DNA of 64,000 bases from a virus. The stretch lies in IMG/VR virus record IMGVR_UViG_3300031787_007614, positions 300,405 to 364,404 of that record. One strand, given 5' to 3'. The translations under genes and the position numbers were made by a program. Position 1 is the stretch's first letter. Every line of letters starts with the position of its first letter. This document shows, piece after piece, positions 27,720 through 37,600 of this stretch. The notes under the pieces were generated by a model. That model was given only the letters and a program-made list of their open reading frames with translations, did not search any database and was not told the origin of the DNA.

Positions 27720-27817
27720 ATTGGATTAGACAAATTTGGGATAGAATTACACTAGAGTATCGTTATCGTAAAAAACTAAAAGAGCTACGCAAAAGAGATC
27801 CTTTTATCTACAAATGA
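27716..27817 (+). CDS. Small basic helical protein, 33 aa
   Basis: This short frame is well supported: AAGGAGA sits six to seven bases before the ATG, its ATG overlaps the TGA of the upstream gene, and its TGA overlaps the ATG of the next gene (27814). The product is strongly basic and helical ('RYRKKLKELRKRDPFIYK'). Very similar short proteins ending in 'RDPFIYK' occur, as far as I recall, in other T4-like phages. Function unknown; a membrane-peripheral or protein-binding helix is possible. Confidence 0.75.
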   Translation: MNWIRQIWDRITLEYRYRKKLKELRKRDPFIYK

Positions 27818-28461
27818 AAAATCAGTTACTCACAATAGGTGATAGCTTTACACATGGTGACGAATTGTCAGATGTGTATCAAGCCTGGCCCTATCGTCTG
27901 TCAGACAAACTAGGATACGAAGTCCACAATCTTGGACAGTCAGGGTGCAGTAACGCTAGTATTTTGCGTAGAACATTAGAAGAACTTGCGACCAATCATT
28001 ATGATTTAGTTATTATAGGGTGGACTTATCCGGGTAGAATTGAATGGAAAGATGACATTGGCATAGCGTATGATTTATGGCCAGGTGTGCCCAACGATAC
28101 TAAATTTTTTAAAGATCATCCTTGGAGAGTTGATTTTTTAAACTTTATAAGTCAACATCACAATTCTGCTTATCTATACCAACAGTATCTGATACAAACA
28201 ATTTTGTTGCAATCGTTTTGCCAAGTCAACAGCATTGATTATAGAATGTTAGATGTACAATGGCACAATTACTACAGAAAAGTTGGATCAGAAATGCATG
28301 ATAAGTTAGAAGCAAAAATAGATACAACAAAATTTATAGGTTGGCAAAAGTTTGGTATGAGAGAACTAGTGGCTGATTTACCAAAAGGTCCTCAAAATCA
28401 TCCGCTAGAACAAGGACATGAGAGAATAGCAAATGAAATCGCAAAACATATTGGGAATTAG
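27814..28461 (+). CDS. SGNH/GDSL-family hydrolase (copy 2)
   Basis: The 215-residue protein begins with a canonical block I 'TIGDSFTHGDE' (nucleophile Ser ~10). Block II is 'NLGQSGCSNASILRR' and the catalytic His comes in 'QNHPLEQGHERIA' near the C-terminus. The Asp normally two positions before that His is replaced by Gln, so the triad may lack its acid or take it from elsewhere. It is coupled to the 33-residue gene upstream and overlaps the carbamoyltransferase gene downstream by 29 bp. It may deacylate or acylate a glycan. Confidence 0.8.
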   Translation: MKNQLLTIGDSFTHGDELSDVYQAWPYRLSDKLGYEVHNLGQSGCSNASILRRTLEELATNHYDLVIIGWTYPGRIEWKDDIGIAYDLWPGVPNDTKFFKDHPWRVDFLNFISQHHNSAYLYQQYLIQTILLQSFCQVNSIDYRMLDVQWHNYYRKVGSEMHDKLEAKIDTTKFIGWQKFGMRELVADLPKGPQNHPLEQGHERIANEIAKHIGN

Positions 28462-29923
28462 TGCAGGCTTTCATGACGCTGCCTTGACCTTGTTAGACCA
28501 GCACGGCAAGATTGTGTTTGCCGGCCATTCAGAACGTTACAGCAAGCAAAAAAATGATGCTGATATTTCATCAGCCATGCTTGACGAAATTGACATGAGT
28601 CAGGTAGGTACCATTGCGTACTACGAACGTCCGTGGATGAAACAACTGCGTCAATGGTATGCAGGACAGGGTATTGAGTGGAACAAAGTAACCACAAGAC
28701 AAATACTAGAGCAACAGCTTGGCGCTGACCAAGTCAATGGCAAACGCATTAAAAACTACAATCATCATTTGTGTCATGCTGCTGCTGGTTTTCAAACAAG
28801 CCCTTATCCCATAGCCACAGTGGTTGTGATAGATGCTGTGGGCGAATGGGACACAGTGTCAATCTGGGGAGCAATGTATGATAAAAATCTTAAAGCAACG
28901 TATACTCGACTTTGGTCGCAGAGTTATCCACATTCAATTGGATTATTCTACAGTGCTATTACTAAGCGCATTGGCCTACACCCACTAGACGAAGAATACA
29001 TCACCATGGGCATGGCCGGATGGGGAACACCTCGATGGACCGAAGTCATGCGTGATGTACTCGTGGACAATCCAGAACAACTGCGGTTTAGATCAAACTT
29101 ACACACAGGACTTGATTCAAGTTTTTTAGATTGTGCAACCAATGAAGATATTGCTGCTTCGGCACAACAACTCACAGAGTATCTAATACACCAAGTTATG
29201 ACCAAGGCCAAAAACTTTGGGTGGAGTGACAACTTGGTTTACATGGGCGGAGTGGCGCTAAACTGTTTGGCCAATAGGAGGTTAGGTGAATACTTTGATA
29301 ACATATGGATTATGCCTTGTCCTGGTGATGCTGGCAGTAGCCTGGGCGCCGCCGCTCTTGCACACGGCGGTTGTGTTCAGTGGACTAGTGCTAGTCTTGG
29401 CCATAATATACCTGGTGATTACCCTGTTTACAATGCCATGGCTGCTCTTCTCACTGATCGTATTGTGGGTGTGGCATCGGGCCGAGCAGAATTCGGACCC
29501 AGAGCCCTAGGCAATAGATCATTGCTAGCAGACCCCCGTGGCGCTGACATAAAAGACCAAGTGAATTCGATCAAACGCAGACAAAAATTTAGACCTTTTG
29601 CCCCAGTTATTCTGGAGGAGTTGGCTGACGATTACTTTGATATGCCTCGTTGCTGGAGTGACAGTAGGTATATGCAAATTGTCGCTCGTTGCCGGCATCC
29701 TGACTTATTTCCCGCTGTTATTCATGTTGACGGCACTAGTCGTGTACAGACTGTGCCCCGCGACGGATCAGGCATAAGAAAGCTGTTGGAAGCATGGTAC
29801 GCCGAGACAGGTTGCCCTATGTTGCTTAATACAAGTTTAAACATACGTGGGGAGCCAATGGTAAACGACAGAGCAGACGCAGACCGATTTGAAACACTGT
29901 ATGGTGTAAAGGTATGTTCATGA
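28433..29923 (+). CDS. Carbamoyltransferase, NodU/CmcH/TobZ family
   Basis: This 496-residue protein has the two-domain layout of O-carbamoyltransferases. The N-terminal Kae1/YrdC-like part starts 'ILGISAGFHDAALTLL' and has the metal-site His motif 'HHLCHAAAGF' (~residue 110). 'MGGVALNCLAN' precedes the C-terminal domain, which has 'AEFGPRALGNRSLLADPR' (~352) and 'NTSLNIRGEPMV' near the end. These enzymes use carbamoyl phosphate and ATP to carbamoylate sugar hydroxyls. Length is slightly below the usual 530-600. A diverged copy of its last 27 codons lies downstream of the next gene. Confidence 0.93.
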   Translation: MKSQNILGISAGFHDAALTLLDQHGKIVFAGHSERYSKQKNDADISSAMLDEIDMSQVGTIAYYERPWMKQLRQWYAGQGIEWNKVTTRQILEQQLGADQVNGKRIKNYNHHLCHAAAGFQTSPYPIATVVVIDAVGEWDTVSIWGAMYDKNLKATYTRLWSQSYPHSIGLFYSAITKRIGLHPLDEEYITMGMAGWGTPRWTEVMRDVLVDNPEQLRFRSNLHTGLDSSFLDCATNEDIAASAQQLTEYLIHQVMTKAKNFGWSDNLVYMGGVALNCLANRRLGEYFDNIWIMPCPGDAGSSLGAAALAHGGCVQWTSASLGHNIPGDYPVYNAMAALLTDRIVGVASGRAEFGPRALGNRSLLADPRGADIKDQVNSIKRRQKFRPFAPVILEELADDYFDMPRCWSDSRYMQIVARCRHPDLFPAVIHVDGTSRVQTVPRDGSGIRKLLEAWYAETGCPMLLNTSLNIRGEPMVNDRADADRFETLYGVKVCS

Positions 29924-30606
29924 TTATAATTATGGGCGATAGTTGGGGCGTGGGAGAATGGGGATCGGATAAAGATCGCAGTTGTTGTTTAACGGGTCCG
30001 GGAATAGGTCAATTGTTTTCTTTGCATGGCAAAGTAATAAATTTTAGTCAGGGCGGTGCTAATAATTTTGAACAACAACAGGAGTTTGAACGGTTGTTGG
30101 CAAAATTCAAACCAGATGACAATGATCAATTTTATTGGATAGTTACAGATCCTTTAAGAAATGTTGTACCTAGCACGTTACTAGAAACTGCTTCAAGTAT
30201 TGAATCTGCCGCACAAGAACTGTTAAATTTGTTTTTTAAAAATATTAATTTCATTGCAACTAGTCGCAATATAACCATTAGGTTAATTGGAGGGCTCTGT
30301 GATCTTGAACCTATATCTTACAGCCATTTAAAAGTGGTTGTTCCAAGTTGGTGCAAAATGCTTAATGCAACTCATACATCATCAATTTTTGTAGATGACA
30401 CAATTAAAGAGCTTGCACCATATATTGCAGCGCATAGGCCTGATTTAAAACATGAATGGACAGAAATAGCCAAAACTGCATTGGACAAAAGAAAAAGTGT
30501 TAAGTACTTAGAATCTTGTGGGCTAATAGTGGCAGACCATCCTTCAAGACAAGCGCACAGATTACTAAGAGATTATTTGTCACCGGGCAACGAAAATGTT
30601 TTTTAA
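29914..30606 (+). CDS. SGNH-like hydrolase (copy 3), inserted gene
   Basis: This 230-residue protein has 'IIMGDSWGVGEWG' (GDS block I), 'NFSQGGANNFEQQ' (Gly/Asn blocks) and 'VADHPSRQAHRLL' (Asp-His pair), so the SGNH triad looks complete. Base composition is more AT-rich than the carbamoyltransferase gene, which it overlaps by 10 bp. It is bracketed by two copies of the carbamoyltransferase 3' end, which indicates that it was inserted by recombination. The likely role is esterase or O-acyltransferase activity in the same decoration pathway. Confidence 0.7.
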   Translation: MFMIIIMGDSWGVGEWGSDKDRSCCLTGPGIGQLFSLHGKVINFSQGGANNFEQQQEFERLLAKFKPDDNDQFYWIVTDPLRNVVPSTLLETASSIESAAQELLNLFFKNINFIATSRNITIRLIGGLCDLEPISYSHLKVVVPSWCKMLNATHTSSIFVDDTIKELAPYIAAHRPDLKHEWTEIAKTALDKRKSVKYLESCGLIVADHPSRQAHRLLRDYLSPGNENVF

Positions 30607-30655
30607 AAACATTGGTGTTAATATAATGCTAATTCAATCAGTTGATTCTTGTGGG

Positions 30656-30751
30656 AGTTTGACCTTGCACATACGTGGTGAGCCCATGGTCAACGATAGA
30701 GCAGATGCAGATAGATTTGAACGTGAGTATGGTGTCAAGGTCTGTTCATGA
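30656..30751 (+). pseudogene. Remnant of a carbamoyltransferase 3' end
   Basis: About 30 in-frame codons encode 'HIRGEPMVNDRADADRFE' then 'YGVKVCS' and stop, nearly identical to the C-terminus of the gene ending at 29923. By hand, 69 of 83 bases match (29841-29923 against 30669-30751), with many differences silent. It has no start or upstream body. Its stop overlaps the ATG of the next gene (30748), just as the intact copy overlaps the ATG at 29914. It marks the far edge of the inserted gene. Confidence 0.8.
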
Positions 30752-31293
30752 ATGTGCATGCAATTCATTTGCCCAATCAGGCTCGATGTTTTTTAATTGA
30801 CAGCTTTTTCCCACAAAGTCATCTAGCCAGCATACATGAAATATGTGAGGCTTTCAGCAAAGAGTCTGTGGCCTGGCAGCATCCTGAGTGGACCACGTAT
30901 CGTTACATATATCAAAACTGCTCACCTGAATGGCAGTCAGTTGTGGACTATCTAAAAGTTCCCAACCCAGAACTCACTCAAGCACTGGGCTATGCTGTGA
31001 CATGTGATGAAGTGTTGTTATGGGCAGAGTTTCAAGGCATTGGAATATTGCAACCGCATGTTGAAATACCCGGCGGTAAAAATCTCAGTCAGTTGTATAT
31101 TACCAAACAGCCAGTGCCCAATAACGGCACTACCATCTATACCGATCAAAAAGAAATATTATGCTTGTTGCCGTATCGTGACAACTTTGGATGGTTCTTT
31201 GATGACAGTGGTCGAGTCATGCATGGGCGTGACAATGACGTACCACCAGACATCATACGTTTTACCATGATGATGCACTGGTCTAAAGTGTAA
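30748..31293 (+). CDS. Putative 2-oxoglutarate/Fe(II) oxygenase-like protein
   Basis: A 181-residue soluble protein. 'LQPHVEIPGGKNLSQLYI' could provide an H-x-E pair and 'GRVMHGRDNDVPPDIIRF' a distal His and a substrate-binding Arg, the usual order in small double-stranded beta-helix oxygenases. I infer this from motif order only, and confidence is moderate. The start overlaps the carbamoyltransferase remnant, suggesting that it originally followed a carbamoyltransferase gene directly. It ends one base before the convergent amidinotransferase gene. It may hydroxylate a protein side chain or sugar. Confidence 0.6.
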   Translation: MNVHAIHLPNQARCFLIDSFFPQSHLASIHEICEAFSKESVAWQHPEWTTYRYIYQNCSPEWQSVVDYLKVPNPELTQALGYAVTCDEVLLWAEFQGIGILQPHVEIPGGKNLSQLYITKQPVPNNGTTIYTDQKEILCLLPYRDNFGWFFDDSGRVMHGRDNDVPPDIIRFTMMMHWSKV

Positions 31294-32322
31294 TTACAGA
31301 TAAGTTTCTAAACCGCCACGACGGCGGATATCCTGTGTGCAACAAGATATACCGCCGTCCCAGAAGTAGCTGTGACGCAACTCACATATAATGGGTTCAA
31401 TCCCATGCTTCCTACAGTAATCAAAAACTTCTTTGTTGTACGCACTAAAGATCACGTGCGATTCATCTAACACAAGACAGTTGACATCAAACACAGTTTC
31501 GGCCACAAAGCCAGTCCATTTGGTCAGATAAGTGTTCACAAAGTCTGTGAACTCAGGTGTGGGTGTTTGGCCTTGCACATACCATGCGCCAGGTGATTGT
31601 TCGTACTTGAACTTGCCCACTTCCATAGCGGCCCAGATTGAACTGTCCCAGATCTTACATACGTCCCAGCCAGGAAAGTCTTTGGCTAGATCCAAGTTAA
31701 CATCGTGCTTGCTGGACAGTAACACACCGGGTTTGAGAATAGCAAACACAGCATCACCGTGTCCATCTGTAACAGCTTCGTGTATGCGATACTCTGGACC
31801 TAGGCAATTGTCCACAATCCAACGAGTTTGATCAGGACGCAAAAAGTCTGAGTTGTCAAAGAACACATCACGCCCCACACGCACAATACAACTTGCACTT
31901 GCACCATTTAGTATGCAATCTGGATCCCAGGCGCTTTTGTGTGGGTTAATGACTGCATCTCCGTAGCCTCGGCAAACGTTATCCAGTTCAGGCATGGCCA
32001 ACACACGCAACAATTTGCCGCCCAAGGTGATTTGCCAGTCGCGTGGTGTGAGTGGCGGCAGCGGAGCACCTCCTCCTTCAGTTTGGAACCATACAAATTG
32101 ATCTTTTGCAGGTAGATCTGGACGACGAACTTGAGCTCCAAACTGCTCAATGGTCTTGGACAAGTTAGCAAGATCTTCTTCAGTTTCATGGAGAATCTGT
32201 TGCAGTTGATTGCGCACTTGTGGATTGTCTATGAAATCAAAGTAGTCAGGCGAGTAAGCACGACCCACAATTACTTCTTCAAGTGGTTGCCAGCTGGTGT
32301 AGGAGTTAACGATATTGCTCAT
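31294..32322 (-). CDS. Amidinotransferase (glycine amidinotransferase-like)
   Basis: The protein has about 342 residues. The family catalytic set is visible: acidic residues in the middle, 'TDGHGDAVF' with the catalytic His/Asp, and the nucleophilic Cys in 'GGISCCTQDIRR' near the C-terminus. It matches glycine/inosamine-phosphate amidinotransferases, which move an amidino group from arginine to an amine. I prefer the ATG at 32322 to a TTG at 32334. It overlaps the upstream gene by 17 bp. In this context it may place a guanidino group on an amino sugar such as one made by the aminotransferase at 38246. Confidence 0.88.
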   Translation of the reverse strand: MSNIVNSYTSWQPLEEVIVGRAYSPDYFDFIDNPQVRNQLQQILHETEEDLANLSKTIEQFGAQVRRPDLPAKDQFVWFQTEGGGAPLPPLTPRDWQITLGGKLLRVLAMPELDNVCRGYGDAVINPHKSAWDPDCILNGASASCIVRVGRDVFFDNSDFLRPDQTRWIVDNCLGPEYRIHEAVTDGHGDAVFAILKPGVLLSSKHDVNLDLAKDFPGWDVCKIWDSSIWAAMEVGKFKYEQSPGAWYVQGQTPTPEFTDFVNTYLTKWTGFVAETVFDVNCLVLDESHVIFSAYNKEVFDYCRKHGIEPIICELRHSYFWDGGISCCTQDIRRRGGLETYL

Positions 32323-33496
32323 GTATTTTCTCAATCAAGCTATTTAAACGCTTGCTCTTGTTGGCAACAAATAATTGCTGGTTGTGTTCTATGTCTGCTC
32401 TGGCAGCTTCGAACAACTGCGGTAACCTGGGTTGAGCGGCTGCTATGCTGTCACGCAAGCTCTCCCAACGCTGTGTGTGGTTTGCAATTTTATCGTAACT
32501 GTTATCCAGTATGCCATCAAACACACGATAGCCCAGATCACGCAACACTTGCAAACTACCAGCACCACCGCCCACAAAAAACAACTGCCCGTGTTTGATA
32601 GGTTTGAATGTTTTTTCTGTAACAAATGCACCATTTGACTGATCCACATCAAATTGACTTTCCAACACTATGTTACAGTATGCGTTTGCAAAATATTTTG
32701 GTTCCATTACAGAATGATTGTTGCGATCGCTATCACTTAGTTCATCGCTGATGTAAGGTGCCTGATCCAGGAACCGTTTGCGATCATAACGCAGCTGACT
32801 GATCATATCTACTTCTATTGGGCAGTCGGTATCTTCACCGTAAGGTTCTTCACAATAACTCCAATAACTGTTGCTCAGTATACCAGAGCGATGCAGGTCT
32901 GCCATGGCAGTGGCCCGCCACCATTTGTGCAGTCTGCTCAAACAAGTAAAATCTCGTTCTCGTGGCAAGTTGTGAATTTCTAAAGGCGCACTGTTGATGT
33001 TGCGCTGATAATACCACAGTTCAAAGTCGTGAAATGTAACAAAGCCGGGCAACTGGTCTGCGGATGTATTACTGCTGACAAATATATAACAGTCTGGTGG
33101 CAACAGGTGTTGTTCGGCTAATGCGTCCAGTCTGTTTTTGATTCGTCTAGGACTGTCACCTTCGTGGTACATGAACAACACACGTAACTCACTGCGGTGC
33201 AGTTTTTTTCTTACAGCAACTGTCATTAATTCAAAGTAGTCAATGTCAAAGTCAAAGAATCCCAAGCAAACAGGATAGTATGTGTTGGCTGGCAAGCTGT
33301 GGTCGATGTTGTGAACTGTTAAATCAATACCATGTTGACCACAGTATTCTTGTATTCGCACAGGAGTAGTGTATGGCCAGTGCTCGCCAAACTGTCTCCA
33401 GCCGGGAGTGTAAGGTCTAGCTTCGTGCCGTGCCAGGGCAGGATATATTTTACCTTTGATGGTTTGATCAGCAACAAGATTAAGTTTGTAATTCAT
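32306..33496 (-). CDS. TEK/DESYD-family glycosyltransferase-like protein (copy 4)
   Basis: This 396-residue paralogue has 'VLESQFDVD' (Glu), 'VTEKTFKPIKHGQLFF', 'GGAGSL', 'LGYRVFDGIL' and 'DNSYDKI', where DESYD has become DNSYD. A central 'DFTCLSRLHKWWRATAMADL' segment is shared in style with fucosyltransferase-like GT-B proteins. It overlaps both neighbours on the minus strand, forming a three-gene inverted block with the amidinotransferase and copy 5. The substitution in the terminal motif may mark a different donor or reduced activity. Confidence 0.6.
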   Translation of the reverse strand: MNYKLNLVADQTIKGKIYPALARHEARPYTPGWRQFGEHWPYTTPVRIQEYCGQHGIDLTVHNIDHSLPANTYYPVCLGFFDFDIDYFELMTVAVRKKLHRSELRVLFMYHEGDSPRRIKNRLDALAEQHLLPPDCYIFVSSNTSADQLPGFVTFHDFELWYYQRNINSAPLEIHNLPRERDFTCLSRLHKWWRATAMADLHRSGILSNSYWSYCEEPYGEDTDCPIEVDMISQLRYDRKRFLDQAPYISDELSDSDRNNHSVMEPKYFANAYCNIVLESQFDVDQSNGAFVTEKTFKPIKHGQLFFVGGGAGSLQVLRDLGYRVFDGILDNSYDKIANHTQRWESLRDSIAAAQPRLPQLFEAARADIEHNQQLFVANKSKRLNSLIEKIHEQYR

Positions 33497-34676
33497 ACAA
33501 CATGTTTTGTAGTTCAGGCCAAAGTATGCTAGTCAATCCGCCTTGGTAAAAATGATGAAAGTTGTGTTCTACTAAGGGCACACATGCACGATGAATTTGC
33601 TCACGTTCTTTCAACGACAAACTGTCAAGGTCCTTGAGTAATTTTACTACCTTTTCCACACGCAGTTGATCATCGGTTTCTTGGTCGTAACTTTCGTCAA
33701 ACACAGAATCAAATGTTTTGAAACCATAACTGCGCATGTATTCCAAACTGCCAGCAGGCGCCATCAACACAAACGGCATTTCTAATGCAATGGCCTTGAA
33801 TGTTTTTTCAGTAATGTGCAATCGACGTCCAAAATAAACTGTTTCAGTTGGCACATACACAAGAGAATCCTGCGCTTCTGTAAAATTGGTAAGCCAACAG
33901 CTGGCCATCTGTTGAGTTTCTTCGCCAGCAAACAGTCTAGGCAATTCAGCAGTTCGAAACACTTGCTCAATGTCTGGATATATGTTATTATACTTCTTAG
34001 CAATGTCAACAATGTCAACATTTTCATACACACAGACTCGTGGAGCTGAAATGTGATTGTGTTCCAATTGCTGTTTGAACACATGATACAAAAACAACAC
34101 TCGATGATCACGTTTGCCAGCAACAATCCGATTGGGACTCATGAACGTTTTGGTAGGAGCACGATCACGTGCTCTAGGAATCAAAAAAGACTTATCGTAT
34201 CCACGAAACCAATCTTGACAGGCCCATCCATGATAAAAATAGTAATGACTTTTCCAGCCATATATATCACACAACTGTTCAACTTGTTCTCCATGCTCGC
34301 TAACAATAACATGTCCTTGTGATGTTTTTATTTGTTTGTTTTTAATAATGTTTGCTAAATTTAGATCAGTATAATTTGCAATTAAAAAATCAGCCATGTT
34401 AATGTAGTTGCTGTCAGGATCGTTAAGTCTGTACACAACATCAGCCATGCGATCTAACACTTCGTTAAACAATCCTCCATGTGCATCTAAATGAACTGGT
34501 TCTTGATCATGAAAAAATATATAATCTTCTTCCTCGATGCCATCATACCCAAAATTCAACAATGCGTTGGGGCTGGTATCACCAGGTGGATCACAAAAGA
34601 ACATGCGTGTGCCAGGAACATTTTGCTTGATCCAAGGCCAAAATGTATTGTTGTAAATTTCGTCTATTCTAATCAT
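33480..34676 (-). CDS. TEK/DESYD-family glycosyltransferase-like protein (copy 5)
   Basis: The 398 residues include 'VPTETVYFG', 'ITEKTFKAIALEMPFVL', 'APAGSLEYM', 'GFKTFDSVF' and 'DESYDQE'. An acidic 'YIFFHDQEPV' patch and 'MSPNRIVAGKRDHRVLFLY' lie in the N-terminal half. It starts at ATG 34676, whose bases overlap the ATG of the divergent gene at 34675, so neither gene has a separate leader. It heads the inverted block. No promoter is visible on the minus strand within the divergent gene's first 100 bases, so how it is transcribed is unclear. Confidence 0.6.
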   Translation of the reverse strand: MIRIDEIYNNTFWPWIKQNVPGTRMFFCDPPGDTSPNALLNFGYDGIEEEDYIFFHDQEPVHLDAHGGLFNEVLDRMADVVYRLNDPDSNYINMADFLIANYTDLNLANIIKNKQIKTSQGHVIVSEHGEQVEQLCDIYGWKSHYYFYHGWACQDWFRGYDKSFLIPRARDRAPTKTFMSPNRIVAGKRDHRVLFLYHVFKQQLEHNHISAPRVCVYENVDIVDIAKKYNNIYPDIEQVFRTAELPRLFAGEETQQMASCWLTNFTEAQDSLVYVPTETVYFGRRLHITEKTFKAIALEMPFVLMAPAGSLEYMRSYGFKTFDSVFDESYDQETDDQLRVEKVVKLLKDLDSLSLKEREQIHRACVPLVEHNFHHFYQGGLTSILWPELQNMLYELQT

Positions 34677-37600
34677 GTTTGATGTTTTTTATTCGGGGAA
34701 AAAACCCAATGTTGTGGTGGGAGTACAAGAAGCTGAATCGATTGATCATGCACGTCAGTTGAGTCGCACACGATATTTTTGGTGGATACACTACTTAGCA
34801 GATCTCGAGCACTGGGATTTTTCTTGGGAGCCTGTACCGTGGCAAAGTCACCAACGCCACGCCTGGGCCAACCAACATCAACCTGACGCTGGCATATATC
34901 TTGTGCCTGCAAACTGGGATGGGCAAGAAACCAATTATCACTCTGCTCCTGCAATACATCACGGGGTTGATGCAAACTACTGGCACATTCCCGGCTGGAT
35001 TGATGCTACCAGCATAGATCCACAATGGAGTCCAGACCCAATGGATCCACCTTATATCTACGAGTTTCCTGTGGAGTGGGGATGGGATAGAATTGGTGGG
35101 CCACAGTATCGAGTTCCTGGTGCTAGTGAAATCAAATACGTCAACGCTTTTGTAACAAAAACTCAGCACAATCCATTGCCTTGGTTTCAGCATTGTGAGT
35201 TTAACTGGACTGACGAAGCCTATCGTTGGCGCCCATGTCCCGAAGATCCTCCTTACATCTATGTGTTTGGTAATCAATGGTATCCAGCTGAAGTCATGCC
35301 TACTGTGGAATATCGAGTTCCTGGCGCCACAGAACGCAAATACATGGATCTGCGTGTGCAGTTACCAGAACGTCACACTAACCACTGGCACACTTTGCAT
35401 GATTGCGAATGGGATTATTCATGGGTGCCAGACCCAGGAGATCCACCTTATATCTATGTTTTTGGCAATCAACATTGGCCTGCTGAAAAAATGCCCACAG
35501 TGGAATATCATGTGCCAGGCGCTACCGAGCGCAAGTACATGCACATGACTGCAAGATTACTCAGTGACAAAACCAATTGGACCATACACGAATACATCAA
35601 ACGATGGGACTATTCATGGGTGCCGGATCCAGGAGACCCACCATACATCTACATATGGGGCAATCAACATTGGCCCGGCGAGATCATGCCCACCTTAACA
35701 TATACAATGCCTGGTGCAACAGATATCAAATACGTAGATGGACCACAACCTGAGTTGGGCAGTTGCATGGGCAATTGGGAATGGTGCGAAGATATCAACG
35801 ACAGTGAGTGGGATTGGACGTGGGTACCCAACCCCAAGGACCCTCCCTATATCTATGTGTTTGGCAATCAATGGAATCCGCCAGAATTAAAAGCCAGTAT
35901 CAAGTATCATGTAGATGGTGCTACAGAAGTCAAGTATATGGATCGACGCACCACAAGATTGCCGCAGCCTGATCTTTTTACTAATGTTCTTCCAGTGACG
36001 CAGTTTGATTACTCTTGGGAACCTGATCCCACAGATCCGCCAATGACCTATGTGTTTGGTAGTCAGTGGAATCCTGGTGTGCTAGAACCCGCTGTAACAT
36101 ACAGCACTGGAGGCACAGAAATCAAGTATGTAGACAACATAATTGCTCAAGTGGCACCAAACCCTGAGTCCTGGACACTGCTGGACGATGTGATAGAGTT
36201 TGACTACAGTTGGAGACCAAATCCCACAGATCCCCCTTACATTTATGTGTTTGGTAATCAATGGCTAAGTGCAGAAGTCCGACCTGCACTAGAGTATCAT
36301 GTGCCAGGTGCTACAGAACGCAAGTACATGGATCATCCACGGGCTCAACGTCGTGGCAACCCAGAGTTATTTGTGAAGTTACATCCTTGTGCGTTTGATT
36401 GGTCGTGGGAACCAGAACCAGGATCGCCTCCTTACAAGTATGTGTTTGGTAATCAATGGCACGCCGCAGAAATCATGCCCACAGTTGAATACAACATGCC
36501 AGGTGCTACTGAACTCAAGTATATGGACGAGCCAAAAGCTAAACTACCCGAAAACCCCAATCGACCTTGGTACAATGTAGTTGAGAGCGACATGGATTAT
36601 TCATGGGTACCGGATCCCGGAGATCCTCCATATATCTATGTGTTTGGCAATCAATGGCACTCAGCTGAAATCATGCCCACAGTAGAATATCGCATGCCCG
36701 GCGCTACAGAACGCAAGTACGTGGATATATCCGCACAATTGCTACCTGACTTGACACACTGGCACATACCTGATCATGTTGATGTCACGGACATGGACTT
36801 CTCTTGGGTACCTGATCCAGGTGAGCCGCCCTACATCTATCAGTTTGCCACACAGCACCAAAAAACAGGCGGCCCGCAATATCGGGTGCCATGTGCTAGT
36901 GAAGTCAAGTATGTGGATATGATGCGAGCCGAAGTCAAACGTGAGGCTGTGCCTATTTTTGAAATTGATCACATGGACGGCAATGCTGGTCAGATCCCTA
37001 ACGTGGTCAAAAAGATTCGATATTTTGACAACTATAGAGACACTCTAATACGTCTGGCCAAGAGTCTAGTGGGCGAATACGAGCATGTGTGGGTGTGTAG
37101 CAGTATATGCGATTACACTGACTTTGATTTTTCATGGCATCCAGAAACATGGCAAAGCACCATGCTCCATGTGTTCCCTAGCAACAAACAAAAGTTTGGG
37201 GACACATTCTACATGCATGTGCCTACCTTTGCTGAACGAGCAGAAAAGAAACAGTTGTTAGAATGGTATTCGGTAAACTATGTGTCACGACGGGCAGTGC
37301 CACGCAGACCTATGCCTGTGATTGTGCATGATGGCGACAGTCAAGTTGATGCTGTAAAGTCACAAGACTTTGTGGGTCCATTGGCCATGTTTACCAATCA
37401 TGACTATGTGCCTAGCGACCTTGTTACAGTGCCCTTGTGGCGGCAAGAAACCAAGACTATTGTGCCTGTAAGTTCAGGCGCTGGCAGTGTAGTTGTGCCT
37501 AAAGTGGCTGTGCCCTTTATCAAGACACAGTTGTATGACTATCCGCACATAGACAAAACACAACGAATGTTGAAAGACAAGCCATTAGACATTGTGTTTA

